Notes: generated from the letters alone by a model not told the origin. A stretch of 54,570 bases of DNA from an uncultured Campylobacter sp. (GCF_937997535.1 NZ_CALKTT010000050.1:1-54570), one strand, 5' to 3'; counted from the stretch's first letter, positions 8,320 to 17,179 are shown. Translations and numbers: made by a program.

Positions 8320-8871
8320 ATGACGTTAGCGCTGATCCGCCACGTTACGCCGCTGATCGATCGCGGCGTATGCGACGCCGCAGAAGCGGCACGGCGCGCG
8401 ATCCTGTATGACGCTACGCAAAGCTTAGCTTTGTGGCAAACCGATAAATTTAAAAGCAGTGTCGCATACGAAAAGCTCGCCCGCGTAAGCCGAGTATGCT
8501 CGTCGCCGCTGCCGCGCTTACGGCGCAAAAGCTATTCCCGCAGCGGGGGCATAGAGTACCTAGAGGCTTTGCGCGAGTTTAATCTACGAATATTCCCCAT
8601 GCCGCTAATAAAAATGCCGTTTGATTGTTGGCTCGTGCTCTCGCGCCTGCTGTGGCTGTGCGGCATGAATCATAGCGACGCAAGCGCGAAAGAGGAACGG
8701 CGGCGGGCGCTTGATATGGTGCCATCTTTGCTAGAGACGGATACGGCGGTGATCGCGCATGGCTTCGTGCTGCGCGTAATACGCCATAGTGCACGGCAGG
8801 CGGGCTACCGCCTGATATACCGCTTTTGCGAAGGCTGCTTTTGCGTAGAAATTTGGCAGCGCGCCGTGTAG
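8320..8871 (+). CDS. Histidine phosphatase superfamily (phosphoglycerate-mutase-like) protein
   Basis: A 183-residue protein starting MTLALIRHVTPLID, where the RH pair marks the phosphate-accepting His of the family. The usual Gly after it is Val here. The second family His appears in AVIAHGFVLRVI near residue 149. A central segment (KMPFDCWLVLSRLLWLCGMN) is typical of the short Campylobacter members. The substrate is unknown. AGGAGA precedes the ATG by 8 bases. It is the last gene in the block between the two fhs 3' ends. The region before it (8151-8319) holds nothing I can name. Confidence 0.7.
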   Translation: MTLALIRHVTPLIDRGVCDAAEAARRAILYDATQSLALWQTDKFKSSVAYEKLARVSRVCSSPLPRLRRKSYSRSGGIEYLEALREFNLRIFPMPLIKMPFDCWLVLSRLLWLCGMNHSDASAKEERRRALDMVPSLLETDTAVIAHGFVLRVIRHSARQAGYRLIYRFCEGCFCVEIWQRAV

Positions 8872-9030
8872 GGATACCACTCTACGCGAAATTTTGAAAT
8901 TTTGCGTTTTGTAAATTTTAAATTTAATGCGCCGTTTGACAGCTGTCGCGAGGCGGCGAAATTTTATCATGCAATGAGCGCTGCTTTTTGAATACGGATA
9001 GCCCGCCGCCGCGAAGTAAAATTTAAACCA

Positions 9031-9331
9031 TACGACGCGAGCGAGGTCGTTTTCGAGCCCGAGGCGCAAAAGGCACTACAGCACATCAAGGCTTTGGGGC
9101 TTGAGCGGCTAAACGTCTGCATCGCAAAGCAGTATAGCTTCAGCGACGATGCTAAGGCGCTCAGGCGCGCGCGGCTTTAAGCTCAGCGTTAAGGACCTTC
9201 AGATTCGCACGGGAGCGGGCTTCATCGTCGCCGTCTGCGGCAAGATAATGCTGATGCCGGGGCTGCCGAAGGTTCCTAACGCGCTAAATATGAAGATCAC
9301 GAGCGAGGGCGTTATAAGCGGACTAGCTTGA
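9031..9331 (+). pseudogene. fhs: Duplicated, frameshifted 3' end of formate--tetrahydrofolate ligase
   Basis: Matches the last 306 bases of the intact fhs (3104-3409). By eye there are about 18 substitutions, roughly 15 of them silent, plus a 3-base deletion (AAGACGCAG to AAGCAG near 9128) and a 2-base deletion near 9165 that breaks the frame. The stop codon is retained. There is no start or ribosome site. The excess of silent changes says this copy diverged while part of a working gene. With the intact copy it brackets the 3410-9030 block. Confidence 0.88.
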
Positions 9332-9777
9332 TTTGAAATTTTATTTTTTGCGCGCCCATTTTTTTGCGCGCCCGTCTTGGGGTTTAAGCTTAGCTCACCG
9401 GCCTAGTCGTGATTTAAGCTTAGCATTCGTAGGTACTCAGATGAGAGCGGAGTAGAGTTACCGATTTGCAAAATTTAGCTGAATTTGCTCGCTTGCGGGT
9501 AAATTTTAAGTGCGGGATTTTGCGGATCGGCTTTGATTTTTAAAAACAGAGGCGAATTTGACGAGAATTTGACGTTAGGCTCGCCTTTTAAAATTTGACG
9601 AATTGCCCATAATTTCTCGCCAAAGCGGATAAAATTGCTTGCCTTTTTGGCGAATCGCCACTAATCGTAAATTTGAGATTTTTACGTCAAATTTAGGGGA
9701 AAATCGACGTAACGTATTTTGGCGTTTTTATTGATCAAATTTGCCTAGGCAAGCCAAAAATCCTGCGCGAAACAGAG
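9332..9777. other. Intergenic stretch, no gene seen
   Basis: About 450 bases after the fhs remnant. It contains a short tandem repeat near 9344-9370 (TTTTTTGCGCGCCC twice) and several AATTTGACG/GTCAAATTT words near 9557-9700. I see no coding frame with a ribosome site and no RNA gene. Confidence 0.5.
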
Positions 9778-10218
9778 CTAAATTTTAACCTTCTCCCACG
9801 GCTCGATCCCGCCTGCAACCTCCTCAAAAACGCCTGCGATTTCTATATTTTTTACGCTTAAATTTCGCTCGTAAGCCTTGATATCGCGCGATTTTAGCTT
9901 CTCTTGCAAAAATGCGAATTCATACTCGATCTGACCGCGAGCGACGCTGATTTTAGCCAAATTTCGCGCGTCAAATTCGCCCACCTTCGCGGCGTCAAAT
10001 TTATACCCGCGAGCGCAGCCCTCCTCATAAACTTCCGCCAGATACGCATTTACCGCCTCTAGCGCGTTTTCGTGTGCGTAAAAGCGGTCAAGCTGCGGGT
10101 GATTTTTGTAGCCTTTAGTTAGCCCCGCCAGCACGTTTTTGGTTAGCAGCGCCTCTCGCCAAAGTGCGACTAGCCCCTTTGCATCGAGATATTTAAAACT
10201 TATCGTCCAAAGTCTCAT
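9778..10218 (-). CDS. Pyrimidine dimer DNA glycosylase (T4 endonuclease V family)
   Basis: A 146-residue protein starting MRLWTISFKYLDAKGLVALWREALL, followed by LTKGYKNHPQLDRFYAHENAL. This is the pattern of the T4 DenV/Pyr_excise family (PF03013), including the conserved WREALL and GYKNHPQL motifs. Members remove UV-induced pyrimidine dimers with combined glycosylase and AP-lyase action, using the N-terminal amine after Met removal. Some short bacterial relatives are annotated only as family proteins, so activity is inferred. It stands alone, with 124 bases to the next gene upstream on the same strand. Confidence 0.82.
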   Translation of the reverse strand: MRLWTISFKYLDAKGLVALWREALLTKNVLAGLTKGYKNHPQLDRFYAHENALEAVNAYLAEVYEEGCARGYKFDAAKVGEFDARNLAKISVARGQIEYEFAFLQEKLKSRDIKAYERNLSVKNIEIAGVFEEVAGGIEPWEKVKI

Positions 10219-10269
10219 TTTCGCCTTTCGTTAAATTTCGTCGTCAAATTCGGCGCGCTTTGCGCCACA

Positions 10270-10295
10270 GCCTGAGCGGCTAAATTTAGCCAGGC
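10270..10295. repeat. Intergenic palindrome
   Basis: GGCTAAATTTAGCC is a perfect 14-base palindrome (10278-10291) with GCCT and AGGC arms just outside, between two minus-strand genes. It could form a hairpin in the transcript from 10343-11449. No T-tract follows, so a terminator role is uncertain. Confidence 0.35.
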
Positions 10296-10342
10296 TCTAC
10301 CGAAGCTAAAATTTTACCTCGTCGCGCCTCTAAATTTCCCGC

Positions 10343-11449
10343 TCATTGCAGCTTGCCTCTGCATAGCACGGGGATCTTTTCTATGACCTCGCCGCCGCTA
10401 ACGAGGTGGGCGAACTCGTGCAAATTTACGACGGGGCAGATGTGGTTCGGATAAATTTCGAGCCGATCGCCCACGCGCACGGCGTCTCGCAGCGCTCTGT
10501 CGTAGATGATCGCATGCTCGTCGTAAATGCCCTTTATCCACACATCCGTGCCCTTTATGCGCCCGAGCCCCGGCGTTGCCGTAAAGCCCTCGGTGCGCCT
10601 TTGCTGCGTGAGCCCCTTGGCGCCGACGTCGGTGATGATGCGATCCGCCGTAGGTCTGCTGATGACGGTCGTAAGGATGCTCGCCGCATTCATCGAATAA
10701 TCGCCGTACGCCTGCGCCTGCGAGGCGTCCATAAAGATATAGGTGCCCGGGCGGATCTCGGTGACGCCTTTTAAAATTTCAAAATCGTTTATGAGCGAGG
10801 GTGTCGAGCCGATACTAACGACGCGTGCGGGCAGAGCCAGCTCGCGCGCGATATCCGCAAACTCTAGCATGCGGCGCTGCGCGGCTAGATGGATGCGCTC
10901 GCATTCGCTTTTACCAGCGGCCTTGTAGGAGTGGCCGTCGTGGGAGAACACGCCGCGGAATTCGATATTTTTGCAGCCTTTTATAAATTTTATAAACGCC
11001 GCAAAATCCTGCTTTTCCACGAAGCCCGAGCGATTTTCGCCCACTTCGATCTCGGCAAGCACGCAGGCCTTCGTGCCGCTGCGCTCAAAGGCACGCTCTA
11101 TCAGGTGCGCCTGCTCTATGCTATCCGCGCCGAAGCTTAAGTTTATCCCCGCGCGCAAAAGCGCGATGATGCGCTGAAATTTCAGCTCGCCCGCGATCTC
11201 ATTTGCGATAAATATATCTTTCAGCCCGTTTGCCGCCATGATCTCGGCCTCGCCCGTTTTGGCGACCGTGATGCCCGCAGCGCCGATACTTTCTTGCAGC
11301 TTCGCGAAATATGGCATTTTGTGCGTTTTGGTGTGTGGGCGCAGGCTCACGCCCGCGGCGTCTGCGTAGTTTTGTATCTTTTGCAGGTTGCGAAGCACGA
11401 TTTCGCGATCGATCAGCAGCGCCGGTGTGTCGATCTCCGATACCTTCAT
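10343..11449 (-). CDS. D-threonine aldolase / D-serine dehydratase-like PLP enzyme
   Basis: A 368-residue fold-type III pyridoxal-phosphate enzyme. It starts VSEIDTPALLIDREIVLRNL, and RPHTKTHKMP (about residues 38-47) carries the PLP lysine typical of the DSD1/D-threonine aldolase family. FRGVFSHDGHSY and the C-terminal YPNHICPVVNLHE supply the His-x-Cys metal site. Length fits the family. It may cleave D-threonine or other D-3-hydroxyamino acids to glycine plus aldehyde, or dehydrate D-serine; sequence alone does not decide. GGAGGAAG precedes the ATG. It is monocistronic by spacing. Confidence 0.85.
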   Translation of the reverse strand: MKVSEIDTPALLIDREIVLRNLQKIQNYADAAGVSLRPHTKTHKMPYFAKLQESIGAAGITVAKTGEAEIMAANGLKDIFIANEIAGELKFQRIIALLRAGINLSFGADSIEQAHLIERAFERSGTKACVLAEIEVGENRSGFVEKQDFAAFIKFIKGCKNIEFRGVFSHDGHSYKAAGKSECERIHLAAQRRMLEFADIARELALPARVVSIGSTPSLINDFEILKGVTEIRPGTYIFMDASQAQAYGDYSMNAASILTTVISRPTADRIITDVGAKGLTQQRRTEGFTATPGLGRIKGTDVWIKGIYDEHAIIYDRALRDAVRVGDRLEIYPNHICPVVNLHEFAHLVSGGEVIEKIPVLCRGKLQ

Positions 11450-12043
11450 AAGCTTCCTCCTCTTTAAATTTACGAAATTTTAATTCAGCCGCGCTTAGTA
11501 GCTGCGCCCGTTTTGCGGCGGCGAAATTTTAAAATTTAGCGCCGCTTGCAAAGGGCAAAATTCATCTATCGCCTGCAAAAAGCGGAATTTGCTCGCCGTA
11601 AATTTAGCTTCGTCTGCGAAATACGGCTTGCTCGCTGCAAATTCGGCGCCCTTCGCGAAGCGTTTAAATTTGGCGAGCAAATTTCTTGCCGCAACAAAGC
11701 AACGCCGGCAAAAGCAATATCGCGCGCTGTATGAAAAAATCAAAATAAAATTTTAAAATGCGCCGAGTAAAAATCAATACGCGCGCCGTACCGCTAGGCT
11801 CACGTAGTTTTCGGCTCCGCTTCACGCCGTTTTATTCCTCGCGCGCTCTGTTTTTCTTGCGGCACATATTCGCGTTAAATTTTTTGGCAAGCGACCCGGC
11901 ACACTATCTGTTTCCGCACCGCCGCCCGTGTTTTTTACTAAAGCTCGTTTTGTGCCGCACGCTGCACATCGCCGCCTATTTTAGTGCCGCCGCTCGTTTC
12001 CGTAGCGACACTTCATTTCTAGCGCGCCTCGCCTCGAGATTTT
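11450..12043. other. Intergenic stretch of about 590 bases, no gene seen
   Basis: GC-rich words alternate with AAATTT motifs. Open frames on the plus strand (for example from about 11758) are Arg/Phe/Ser-rich, lack a ribosome site and run into the opposite-strand gene. No RNA gene or repeat was recognised. Confidence 0.5.
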
Positions 12044-12757
12044 CTATTTTTTATCTTGTAGCACCTTGTCGCGCCATTTCGAGTTTGCTTTATTGTCGGT
12101 CGCTACGTCTTTGGATATCTCGGCCGCCGCTTCGAAATTTTTACTCACGCCCTCTTTGGAATTCTCGTATTTTAGGGCGTTTTCGCTTCTGATGCCGATG
12201 CTTTGCGCTTCGCTCGCGGCGTCAATATTAGCGCCTAAAAAGATAAATTCCCAGTCGTATTTTTCCTGCTTGTCGCTAATCATCTTCTTAATCTGCGCTC
12301 TGGAGTATTCGCGGCTCGAGTTCTCCATCCCGTCGGTGATGATGACGAAAAGCACGCGATTGTTTTTGGCATAGATGTCTGGCACCCGCTCGATACGCGC
12401 TATCGTGCTGCCGATCGCGTCTAATAGCGCTGTATTGCCGCCGGCGTAGTACTCTTTAGACGTTAGGTTTTCGACCTTTTTAAGCGGCGTGCGGTCGTGG
12501 ATGACGTTAAATTTAGTATCGAAAAGCACGGTCGTGACGCTGGCGTCGATGCCCTCTTTGCGCTCCTTTTCTATCATCGAGTTAAATCCGCCGATCGTAT
12601 CGCTCTCAAGCCCGCTCATCGAGCCTGATTTATCTAAGATCAGTACCAATTCCAGGTGATTTGCGCCGTCTTTATGATTGAGTGGCGTCTCTAGCTCTAC
12701 GCTTTTAGCAAACAGTATGCCCGCAAGCGCGGCAACAAGAAAGATGATTTTTTTCAT
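12044..12757 (-). CDS. Exported von Willebrand factor A domain protein
   Basis: A 237-residue protein with an N-terminal signal (MKKIIFLVAALAGILFAKS). A single vWA domain fills the rest. The metal-site motif DKSGSMS is at about residues 42-48, the second-loop Thr is in GGNTALLDAIG, and the third-loop Asp is in VIITDGMENSS. Such domains bind partners through a divalent cation. The family resembles cytoplasmic vWA proteins of unknown role, but here it is exported. AAAGGAGCC precedes the ATG. Neighbours give no operon clue. Confidence 0.82.
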   Translation of the reverse strand: MKKIIFLVAALAGILFAKSVELETPLNHKDGANHLELVLILDKSGSMSGLESDTIGGFNSMIEKERKEGIDASVTTVLFDTKFNVIHDRTPLKKVENLTSKEYYAGGNTALLDAIGSTIARIERVPDIYAKNNRVLFVIITDGMENSSREYSRAQIKKMISDKQEKYDWEFIFLGANIDAASEAQSIGIRSENALKYENSKEGVSKNFEAAAEISKDVATDNKANSKWRDKVLQDKK

Positions 12758-13011
12758 AGGGGCTCCTTTGTTAAAATTTTGTTATTTTACTATTGTATCG
12801 CTTAAGCAATGAAATTTTATCGCTAAAGCTTCGCCGCACGCCTTTGCTGGGTAAATTTTAATACGAATTTTGTTGCGGAATTTTAACGTATCCTTGCGAG
12901 AGACGCCGCAAAATTCCGCGTGATATAGAATTATGCGCGGCGCAGAATTTCGCTGTGGAATTTTAAAGGAGTAGAATTTTATGCAGCACGGAATTTTATA
13001 ACGCCGCAAAA

Positions 13012-13905
13012 TCAAGCGTCTGCGGATCTGCTCCGTTTTGCGCTGAAGTAGCTTCCGATCTCGCTTATCAAAACGCCTGCAAGGATGAGCGCCGCGCCTA
13101 AAATTTGCATCGCGCTTAGCCTCTCGCCGCCCACGAATACACCCATGATGCCCGCCGTTACGGGCTCAAGCGTGAAAAATAGAGCGGTTTTGACGGGCGT
13201 CGTGTATTTTTGCATCAAAGCCTGCGCAAAAAAGCCAAAAACCGTCCCCAGCAGGCAGATCACCGCCATCGCGACGAAAAAGCTTCGATCCATCACCGGC
13301 ACGATGCTGACCTTTTCAAAAAAGATCGCCGCAAAGCAGCAAAGCACGCTTAAGCAGAGGATCTGTACGTAGGCAATGCCCGCTACGTCGCAGCTTTGCA
13401 CGAAGCGGTTGGTCAGCACGATGTGAAACGAATACGCGCACGCGCAGACTAGCGCCAGCGCTTCGCCCTTGCCGAGCCCAAGCTGCGTATCGCCGATGAG
13501 ATAGAGCCCAGCGATCGCGAGCGCGATGCCCGCGTAGGCGTAGGAATAAATTTTGTGCCTAAATAGCGCCGCGGCGATGAAGGGCACGAGCGCGACGTTT
13601 AGGCCGATGATGAACGCCACGGAGGAGCTTTGCGCAAATTTAAAGGCAAAGGTCTGCGACGTAAAGCCCGCGAATAAAAACAGGCTAAGCACCGCGCCGT
13701 GCTTGATCTCGCGCGAAGTGAGCGCTTTGAGCTTTGGGAAAAATATCGCGCCTGCGATGATGCTCGCGGCGAAAAAGCGCCAAAATAGCAGCACGAAGAC
13801 GTTGTTGCTCGCAAGCGCCTGCGAGGTGGGCAGATACCCGAGCCCAAAAGCGATCGCCACGAAGAGCATTCCGATGTCGGCTCTGAATTCCAAACTTTTA
13901 TTCAT
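13012..13905 (-). CDS. EamA-family (drug/metabolite superfamily) transporter
   Basis: A 297-residue inner-membrane protein with about ten hydrophobic segments in two homologous EamA halves. The second half carries the characteristic FFTLEPVTAGIMGVFVGGERL near residues 243-263 and AALILAGVLI near the end. The family exports amino acids, metabolites or drugs; substrate cannot be inferred. AAAAGGACAC precedes the ATG. It is unlinked to neighbours by spacing. Confidence 0.9.
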   Translation of the reverse strand: MNKSLEFRADIGMLFVAIAFGLGYLPTSQALASNNVFVLLFWRFFAASIIAGAIFFPKLKALTSREIKHGAVLSLFLFAGFTSQTFAFKFAQSSSVAFIIGLNVALVPFIAAALFRHKIYSYAYAGIALAIAGLYLIGDTQLGLGKGEALALVCACAYSFHIVLTNRFVQSCDVAGIAYVQILCLSVLCCFAAIFFEKVSIVPVMDRSFFVAMAVICLLGTVFGFFAQALMQKYTTPVKTALFFTLEPVTAGIMGVFVGGERLSAMQILGAALILAGVLISEIGSYFSAKRSRSADA

Positions 13906-14090
13906 CTGTGTCCTTTTTTGTAAATTAAAAATTGTAATTTTACGAATTTTATGTAAAAAATAAGCTAAATTTAGGCGGAGCGATTTAGAATTTCGGATTT
14001 TAAAATCGCGAGTTAAATTTTAAGTACCCGGCTCGTCTTTTTAGGCTTGCTTTGGATTCGTCTTTTTGGGCTAGCGTTGGACTTGTTCGC

Positions 14091-14193
14091 GCGATCATTG
14101 CGCCGTTTCGCCACGGCTTGTCATAAATGTAGCTACTGCTCGCGATCATTGTGCCACTTTGCCGCATTGTCATAAATTTTTACAGCTATTGCT
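14091..14193. repeat. Imperfect 51-base tandem repeat
   Basis: Two units, 14091-14141 and 14142-14193, both begin GCGATCATTG and continue with a GCC-rich part, TTGTCATAAAT, and AGCTA(C/T)TGCTC. The CTTGTCATAAATTTA core also occurs at about 4323-4337, so the unit may belong to a dispersed family. It lies in the gap between the EamA gene and the paired membrane proteins. Confidence 0.5.
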
Positions 14194-14215
14194 CGCGCGT
14201 GGCTAAATTTAAAAT

Positions 14216-14935
14216 TTAATTGCCCGCGCCCTCTTTGTCGTTTTTTAGAATTTCTATGTTTGCGCGCTCATTCGCGCCTTTTAAGCTTATAGTTTTTTTG
14301 AGCGCGGATTTGGGGGGGGTCGCCTCTTTTGATTTCATCATCTTATAGCGCCTCTTTCTTATCTCTGCTTCGATAAATTTTATATCTTGCTGTGCGTATG
14401 GGAATGAGAGCGTAAAATTTTTGCCGCTTTGCCCGTCTTCTACTATCAAAATCGGCATCTCGCCCCTCATCCCCTTCTCCGTAAGGGCATTTTCTATATC
14501 GATCTTTGTGCTAAATTTAAACGACAAAAATCTCCACTCTTTCCTTACGGTGCGGCTATCTATGATGACGCCTTTTTCGGATAACGGCAGTATGGCAATT
14601 AGCATCATTGCAAGACCCATCACGATCACGAGTGCGGTCTCGTCGTCGCCTCTTTGCATATGCCCGCCTACGCATAAAGGGTCGTTTGCATCAAAGCATG
14701 CAACTTTACCTCCGCCTCTTGTTGTTTTTATCCAAGGCTCATCAAACGCCACCAACGAACCCCAGGATAAAAATAGCACGATAAGCATAGTTTTTGCTAT
14801 GGGGCTAGGAGGTATGAGCCAGGCGCCCTTTTGCACGGTTTTATAAGAGACCTTGCTTTTAAAAACCATGCTTTTTAAAATGGCAAGTCCAAACAGTAAA
14901 AGATTTATGCCGAATATCAAATATAAAAATATCAT
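14216..14935 (-). CDS. Small membrane protein of unknown function, paralogue A
   Basis: I do not recognise this 239-residue protein. It has hydrophobic segments near residues 3-22, 47-63 and 103-118 and a soluble C-terminal half ending in a Lys-rich tail. Its plan matches the neighbour at 14978-15667: an N-terminal anchor, a second membrane segment, a Cys-containing periplasmic stretch (CFDANDPLCVGGHMQ against CFEEGDPRCVDGYLQ), a third segment, then KGVIIDSRTVRKEW against KGIRIDKSGICKEW, and a shared YAQ(Q/K)DI motif. The two are clearly paralogues and lie 42 bases apart, probably one transcript. Confidence 0.75.
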   Translation of the reverse strand: MIFLYLIFGINLLLFGLAILKSMVFKSKVSYKTVQKGAWLIPPSPIAKTMLIVLFLSWGSLVAFDEPWIKTTRGGGKVACFDANDPLCVGGHMQRGDDETALVIVMGLAMMLIAILPLSEKGVIIDSRTVRKEWRFLSFKFSTKIDIENALTEKGMRGEMPILIVEDGQSGKNFTLSFPYAQQDIKFIEAEIRKRRYKMMKSKEATPPKSALKKTISLKGANERANIEILKNDKEGAGN

Positions 14936-14977
14936 GCCGCCGCCTTGAATTTAGATATTTTTAGCGTTAAATTAAGC

Positions 14978-15667
14978 TCAAGCGTTTCGCTCGGCTGCTT
15001 TAGCTTTTGAAATTTCAGCGAGCTTTTCTAATATAAAATTTTGCAAAAAATCTATATCCTTTTGTGCATACAAATATCCCGCCCCGAATTTAACGCCGCT
15101 AATTTTGCCTCGTATGCTGATTATTTTTACGCCTCTTATAAACCATGTGGCGTAGTTCATCTCATCAAAGTATATCTTTTCCGTATGCCTAAACGGCAGA
15201 ACCTCCCATTCTTTGCAGATGCCGCTTTTATCTATTCTGATTCCTTTTTGAATTAGCACGATAAAGGAAAAAATTATGGCGCAGACAGATATGATTTTGC
15301 CGAGTATTAGTCTAGGCTCGCTTATTTGCAGATATCCATCCACACATCTGGGATCGCCTTCTTCGAAGCATCTTAAATTTATGCCTGCCGCTTTGTATTC
15401 TTGCGAGCAAACTTTATCGTGGATGTAAAAGCAGGGTATCGGCTCGCCGTTATGTTTTGCTACGTGCGAGCTGGATAGAGTGACTACGCCGAAGCTTAGG
15501 AATATTATAAACATCTGCATTTTTAAAAGCGGATCGGTGGAGATAAACAGAGTTCCGTGATCTACGGTTTTGAATGATCTATTTTTATCAAGCAATGAAA
15601 CAAGAAGGCAAAAGCCTATCGTAACATAAAGGATTATCGAAGCAAACTCGGTTATACTTTGCGACAT
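14978..15667 (-). CDS. Small membrane protein of unknown function, paralogue B
   Basis: About 229 residues from the ATG at 15667, which has AAGG about 8 bases upstream. The frame is open from a TTG at 15697, but that would add ten charged residues before the anchor. It has three hydrophobic segments (near residues 5-22, 45-62 and 121-140). Several Cys (CFYIHDKVC, then NLRCFEEGDPRCVDG) lie in the probable periplasmic loop. It is a paralogue of the downstream gene at 14216-14935. I cannot assign a function; one possibility is a membrane PH-like protein because of the C-terminal KEW...F pattern, but this is weak. Confidence 0.72.
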   Translation of the reverse strand: MSQSITEFASIILYVTIGFCLLVSLLDKNRSFKTVDHGTLFISTDPLLKMQMFIIFLSFGVVTLSSSHVAKHNGEPIPCFYIHDKVCSQEYKAAGINLRCFEEGDPRCVDGYLQISEPRLILGKIISVCAIIFSFIVLIQKGIRIDKSGICKEWEVLPFRHTEKIYFDEMNYATWFIRGVKIISIRGKISGVKFGAGYLYAQKDIDFLQNFILEKLAEISKAKAAERNA

Positions 15668-15926
15668 AATAATGACCTTGTTTTTTGGATTGCGCAAGCT
15701 CGCGTCTTTGGCAATTTTAGCGCAAAATTTCTAAATTTACGAGATTCTAAGCGCGCTTTTTATAAATCGCGATTAGAATTTTATCTCGCTAGCGTGATCT
15801 AGCCGCGCGAAAGGCGGATTAAATTTTTAGCTTTGATATTCTGAAATATGCAGTTTATGACATTACGCGAGGTGCCTAGGCGCTCTTGCGATGCCATAAC
15901 GTGCCTTAAAATTTCGCATCCTAAAT

Positions 15927-15945
15927 CTTAATGATAATTATCTAA
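15927..15945. promoter_or_regulatory. Probable Fur box
   Basis: CTTAATGATAATTATCTAA matches about 12 of 19 positions of the Fur consensus, including the core AATGATAAT. It ends 18 bases before the -10 box of the PepSY gene, overlapping where a -35 box would lie. This placement fits iron repression. Confidence 0.6.
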
Positions 15946-15963
15946 ATATTTAAAATCGCACAA

Positions 15964-15969
15964 TATAAT
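15964..15969 (+). promoter_or_regulatory. -10 box for the PepSY membrane protein
   Basis: TATAAT (in CAATATAATTGC) sits 50 bases before the ATG at 16019, just downstream of the probable Fur box. Confidence 0.55.
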
Positions 15970-16018
15970 TGCGAACCTCAATCAAATAAAGATTGAATTC
16001 ATCTCGCAAGGATCTACA

Positions 16019-17179
16019 ATGAGCTCGCTTTTGAAGCGCAATAAAATTTTGTTTAACGTCCATCTTATTTTATCGATCGTTTTTTCTATCCCGCTGCTTA
16101 TCATTGGCGTTACGGGCGCGATTTTGTCGTATCAGCACGAGTTTGAGGCGCTAATAAACGCGGGCTCTAAAAAGGTCGAAAAGACGGGCGAAATGCAAAG
16201 CGTGGAAAAAATTCTGCAAAGCTTTAGCGAGCAAACGGGCGTTAAACAGCCCGTCAGGCTCGTCGTGCCCAAAAGCGCTGACGAAGCCTTCGTCGTTTAC
16301 GCAAGCAGAAGCGATGCGTATCTGATCAATCCGTATACCGCGCAGATCATTGGCAAGGATCGCGGCACGGGCTTTGTGCTAACGGTGATGGCGTTGCATC
16401 GAAATTTGGGTCTAGCGCTAAGTGGCAATAAAACCGCAGCTGAGATCGGCAAACAGATCGTGGGCGCGAGCGTCGTGGCGATGATACTGCTCGTAATAAG
16501 CGGCGTCTGGCTGCATTTCCCAAGGCTTAGGCGTAAATTTATCGAGGCGATAAAGCCGAATTTTAAACTCAAAAAATACGCTCTTTTTTACAATTTACAC
16601 ACGAGCCTGGGTACTCTAAGCGCGGTAGTTTACCTTCTCATCTGTTTGACCGGGCTTAACTGGTCGTATAGCTGGTATAACGACGCGGTGATGAAGCTTT
16701 TCGTAAGTTCGCAAAATTTGCCGCAAGCTAGCGCGCCTAAAGCCGCCGCTTCTAAAGATCACGCCGCCGCATCTGCTAAAGAGGAGGGCAAAAAGCCCGC
16801 TACGTATAAATTTAGCGACGCGCAGAGGGCTTATGAGATATTCAGATCAAGTGGCATAGAGTATAAAGAATTTACCTTAATGCTCGCGGCGTCAGATAAG
16901 ATCGACGTCAGGTATTATGAGCCAGATGCGCCAGCCACCGCGCGTCCAAAAGGCGCGAGCGTGAAGCTAAAGGAGGGCAAAGTCGCGCAGCAGAAGCAGA
17001 CGGAGGGTATCACCGTGGGCGAGTTTAAAGACGCGAACTATCAGCTTCACACGGGCTATTTTTTCGGGCTCGCGGGTAAAATTTTATGGTCGCTCGTTTC
17101 GCTTTGTATGGCGCTTTTTATCTTTAGTGGCTTTTATATGACGGTAAAAAGGGCGTTTAAGTCAGAAAAGCTCGGCTAA
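16019..17179 (+). CDS. PepSY-associated membrane protein, probably iron-regulated
   Basis: A 386-residue protein of the PepSY_TM family (PiuB/siderophore-reductase-like). The first membrane segment, near residues 14-37 (VHLILSIVFSIPLLIIGVTG, then AILSYQHE), carries the family pattern. Further segments lie around 150-168, 195-216 and 350-372, and a periplasmic PepSY region follows the first. The linker near 240-265 is Ala/Lys-rich. Members commonly sit with iron or heme uptake genes and may reduce ferric siderophores. AAGGA precedes the ATG. The upstream Fur box supports an iron role; no transporter genes adjoin it. Confidence 0.85.
   Translation: MSSLLKRNKILFNVHLILSIVFSIPLLIIGVTGAILSYQHEFEALINAGSKKVEKTGEMQSVEKILQSFSEQTGVKQPVRLVVPKSADEAFVVYASRSDAYLINPYTAQIIGKDRGTGFVLTVMALHRNLGLALSGNKTAAEIGKQIVGASVVAMILLVISGVWLHFPRLRRKFIEAIKPNFKLKKYALFYNLHTSLGTLSAVVYLLICLTGLNWSYSWYNDAVMKLFVSSQNLPQASAPKAAASKDHAAASAKEEGKKPATYKFSDAQRAYEIFRSSGIEYKEFTLMLAASDKIDVRYYEPDAPATARPKGASVKLKEGKVAQQKQTEGITVGEFKDANYQLHTGYFFGLAGKILWSLVSLCMALFIFSGFYMTVKRAFKSEKLG

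Noticed and set aside
9149..9331. 60-codon frame in the fhs copy as a separate gene
   Set aside because: It is the C-terminal end of fhs without start signals; reported as a pseudogene fragment instead.
11758..12192. 144-codon plus-strand frame
   Set aside because: Arg/Phe/Ser-rich, no ribosome site, and its end overlaps the well supported von Willebrand A gene on the other strand.
12782..13015. 77-codon minus-strand frame
   Set aside because: Ile/Lys/Phe-rich translation of spaced GGAATTTTA words, no ribosome site, no family.
14091..14193. CRISPR-like array
   Set aside because: Only two direct units with no spacer pattern and no cas genes nearby.
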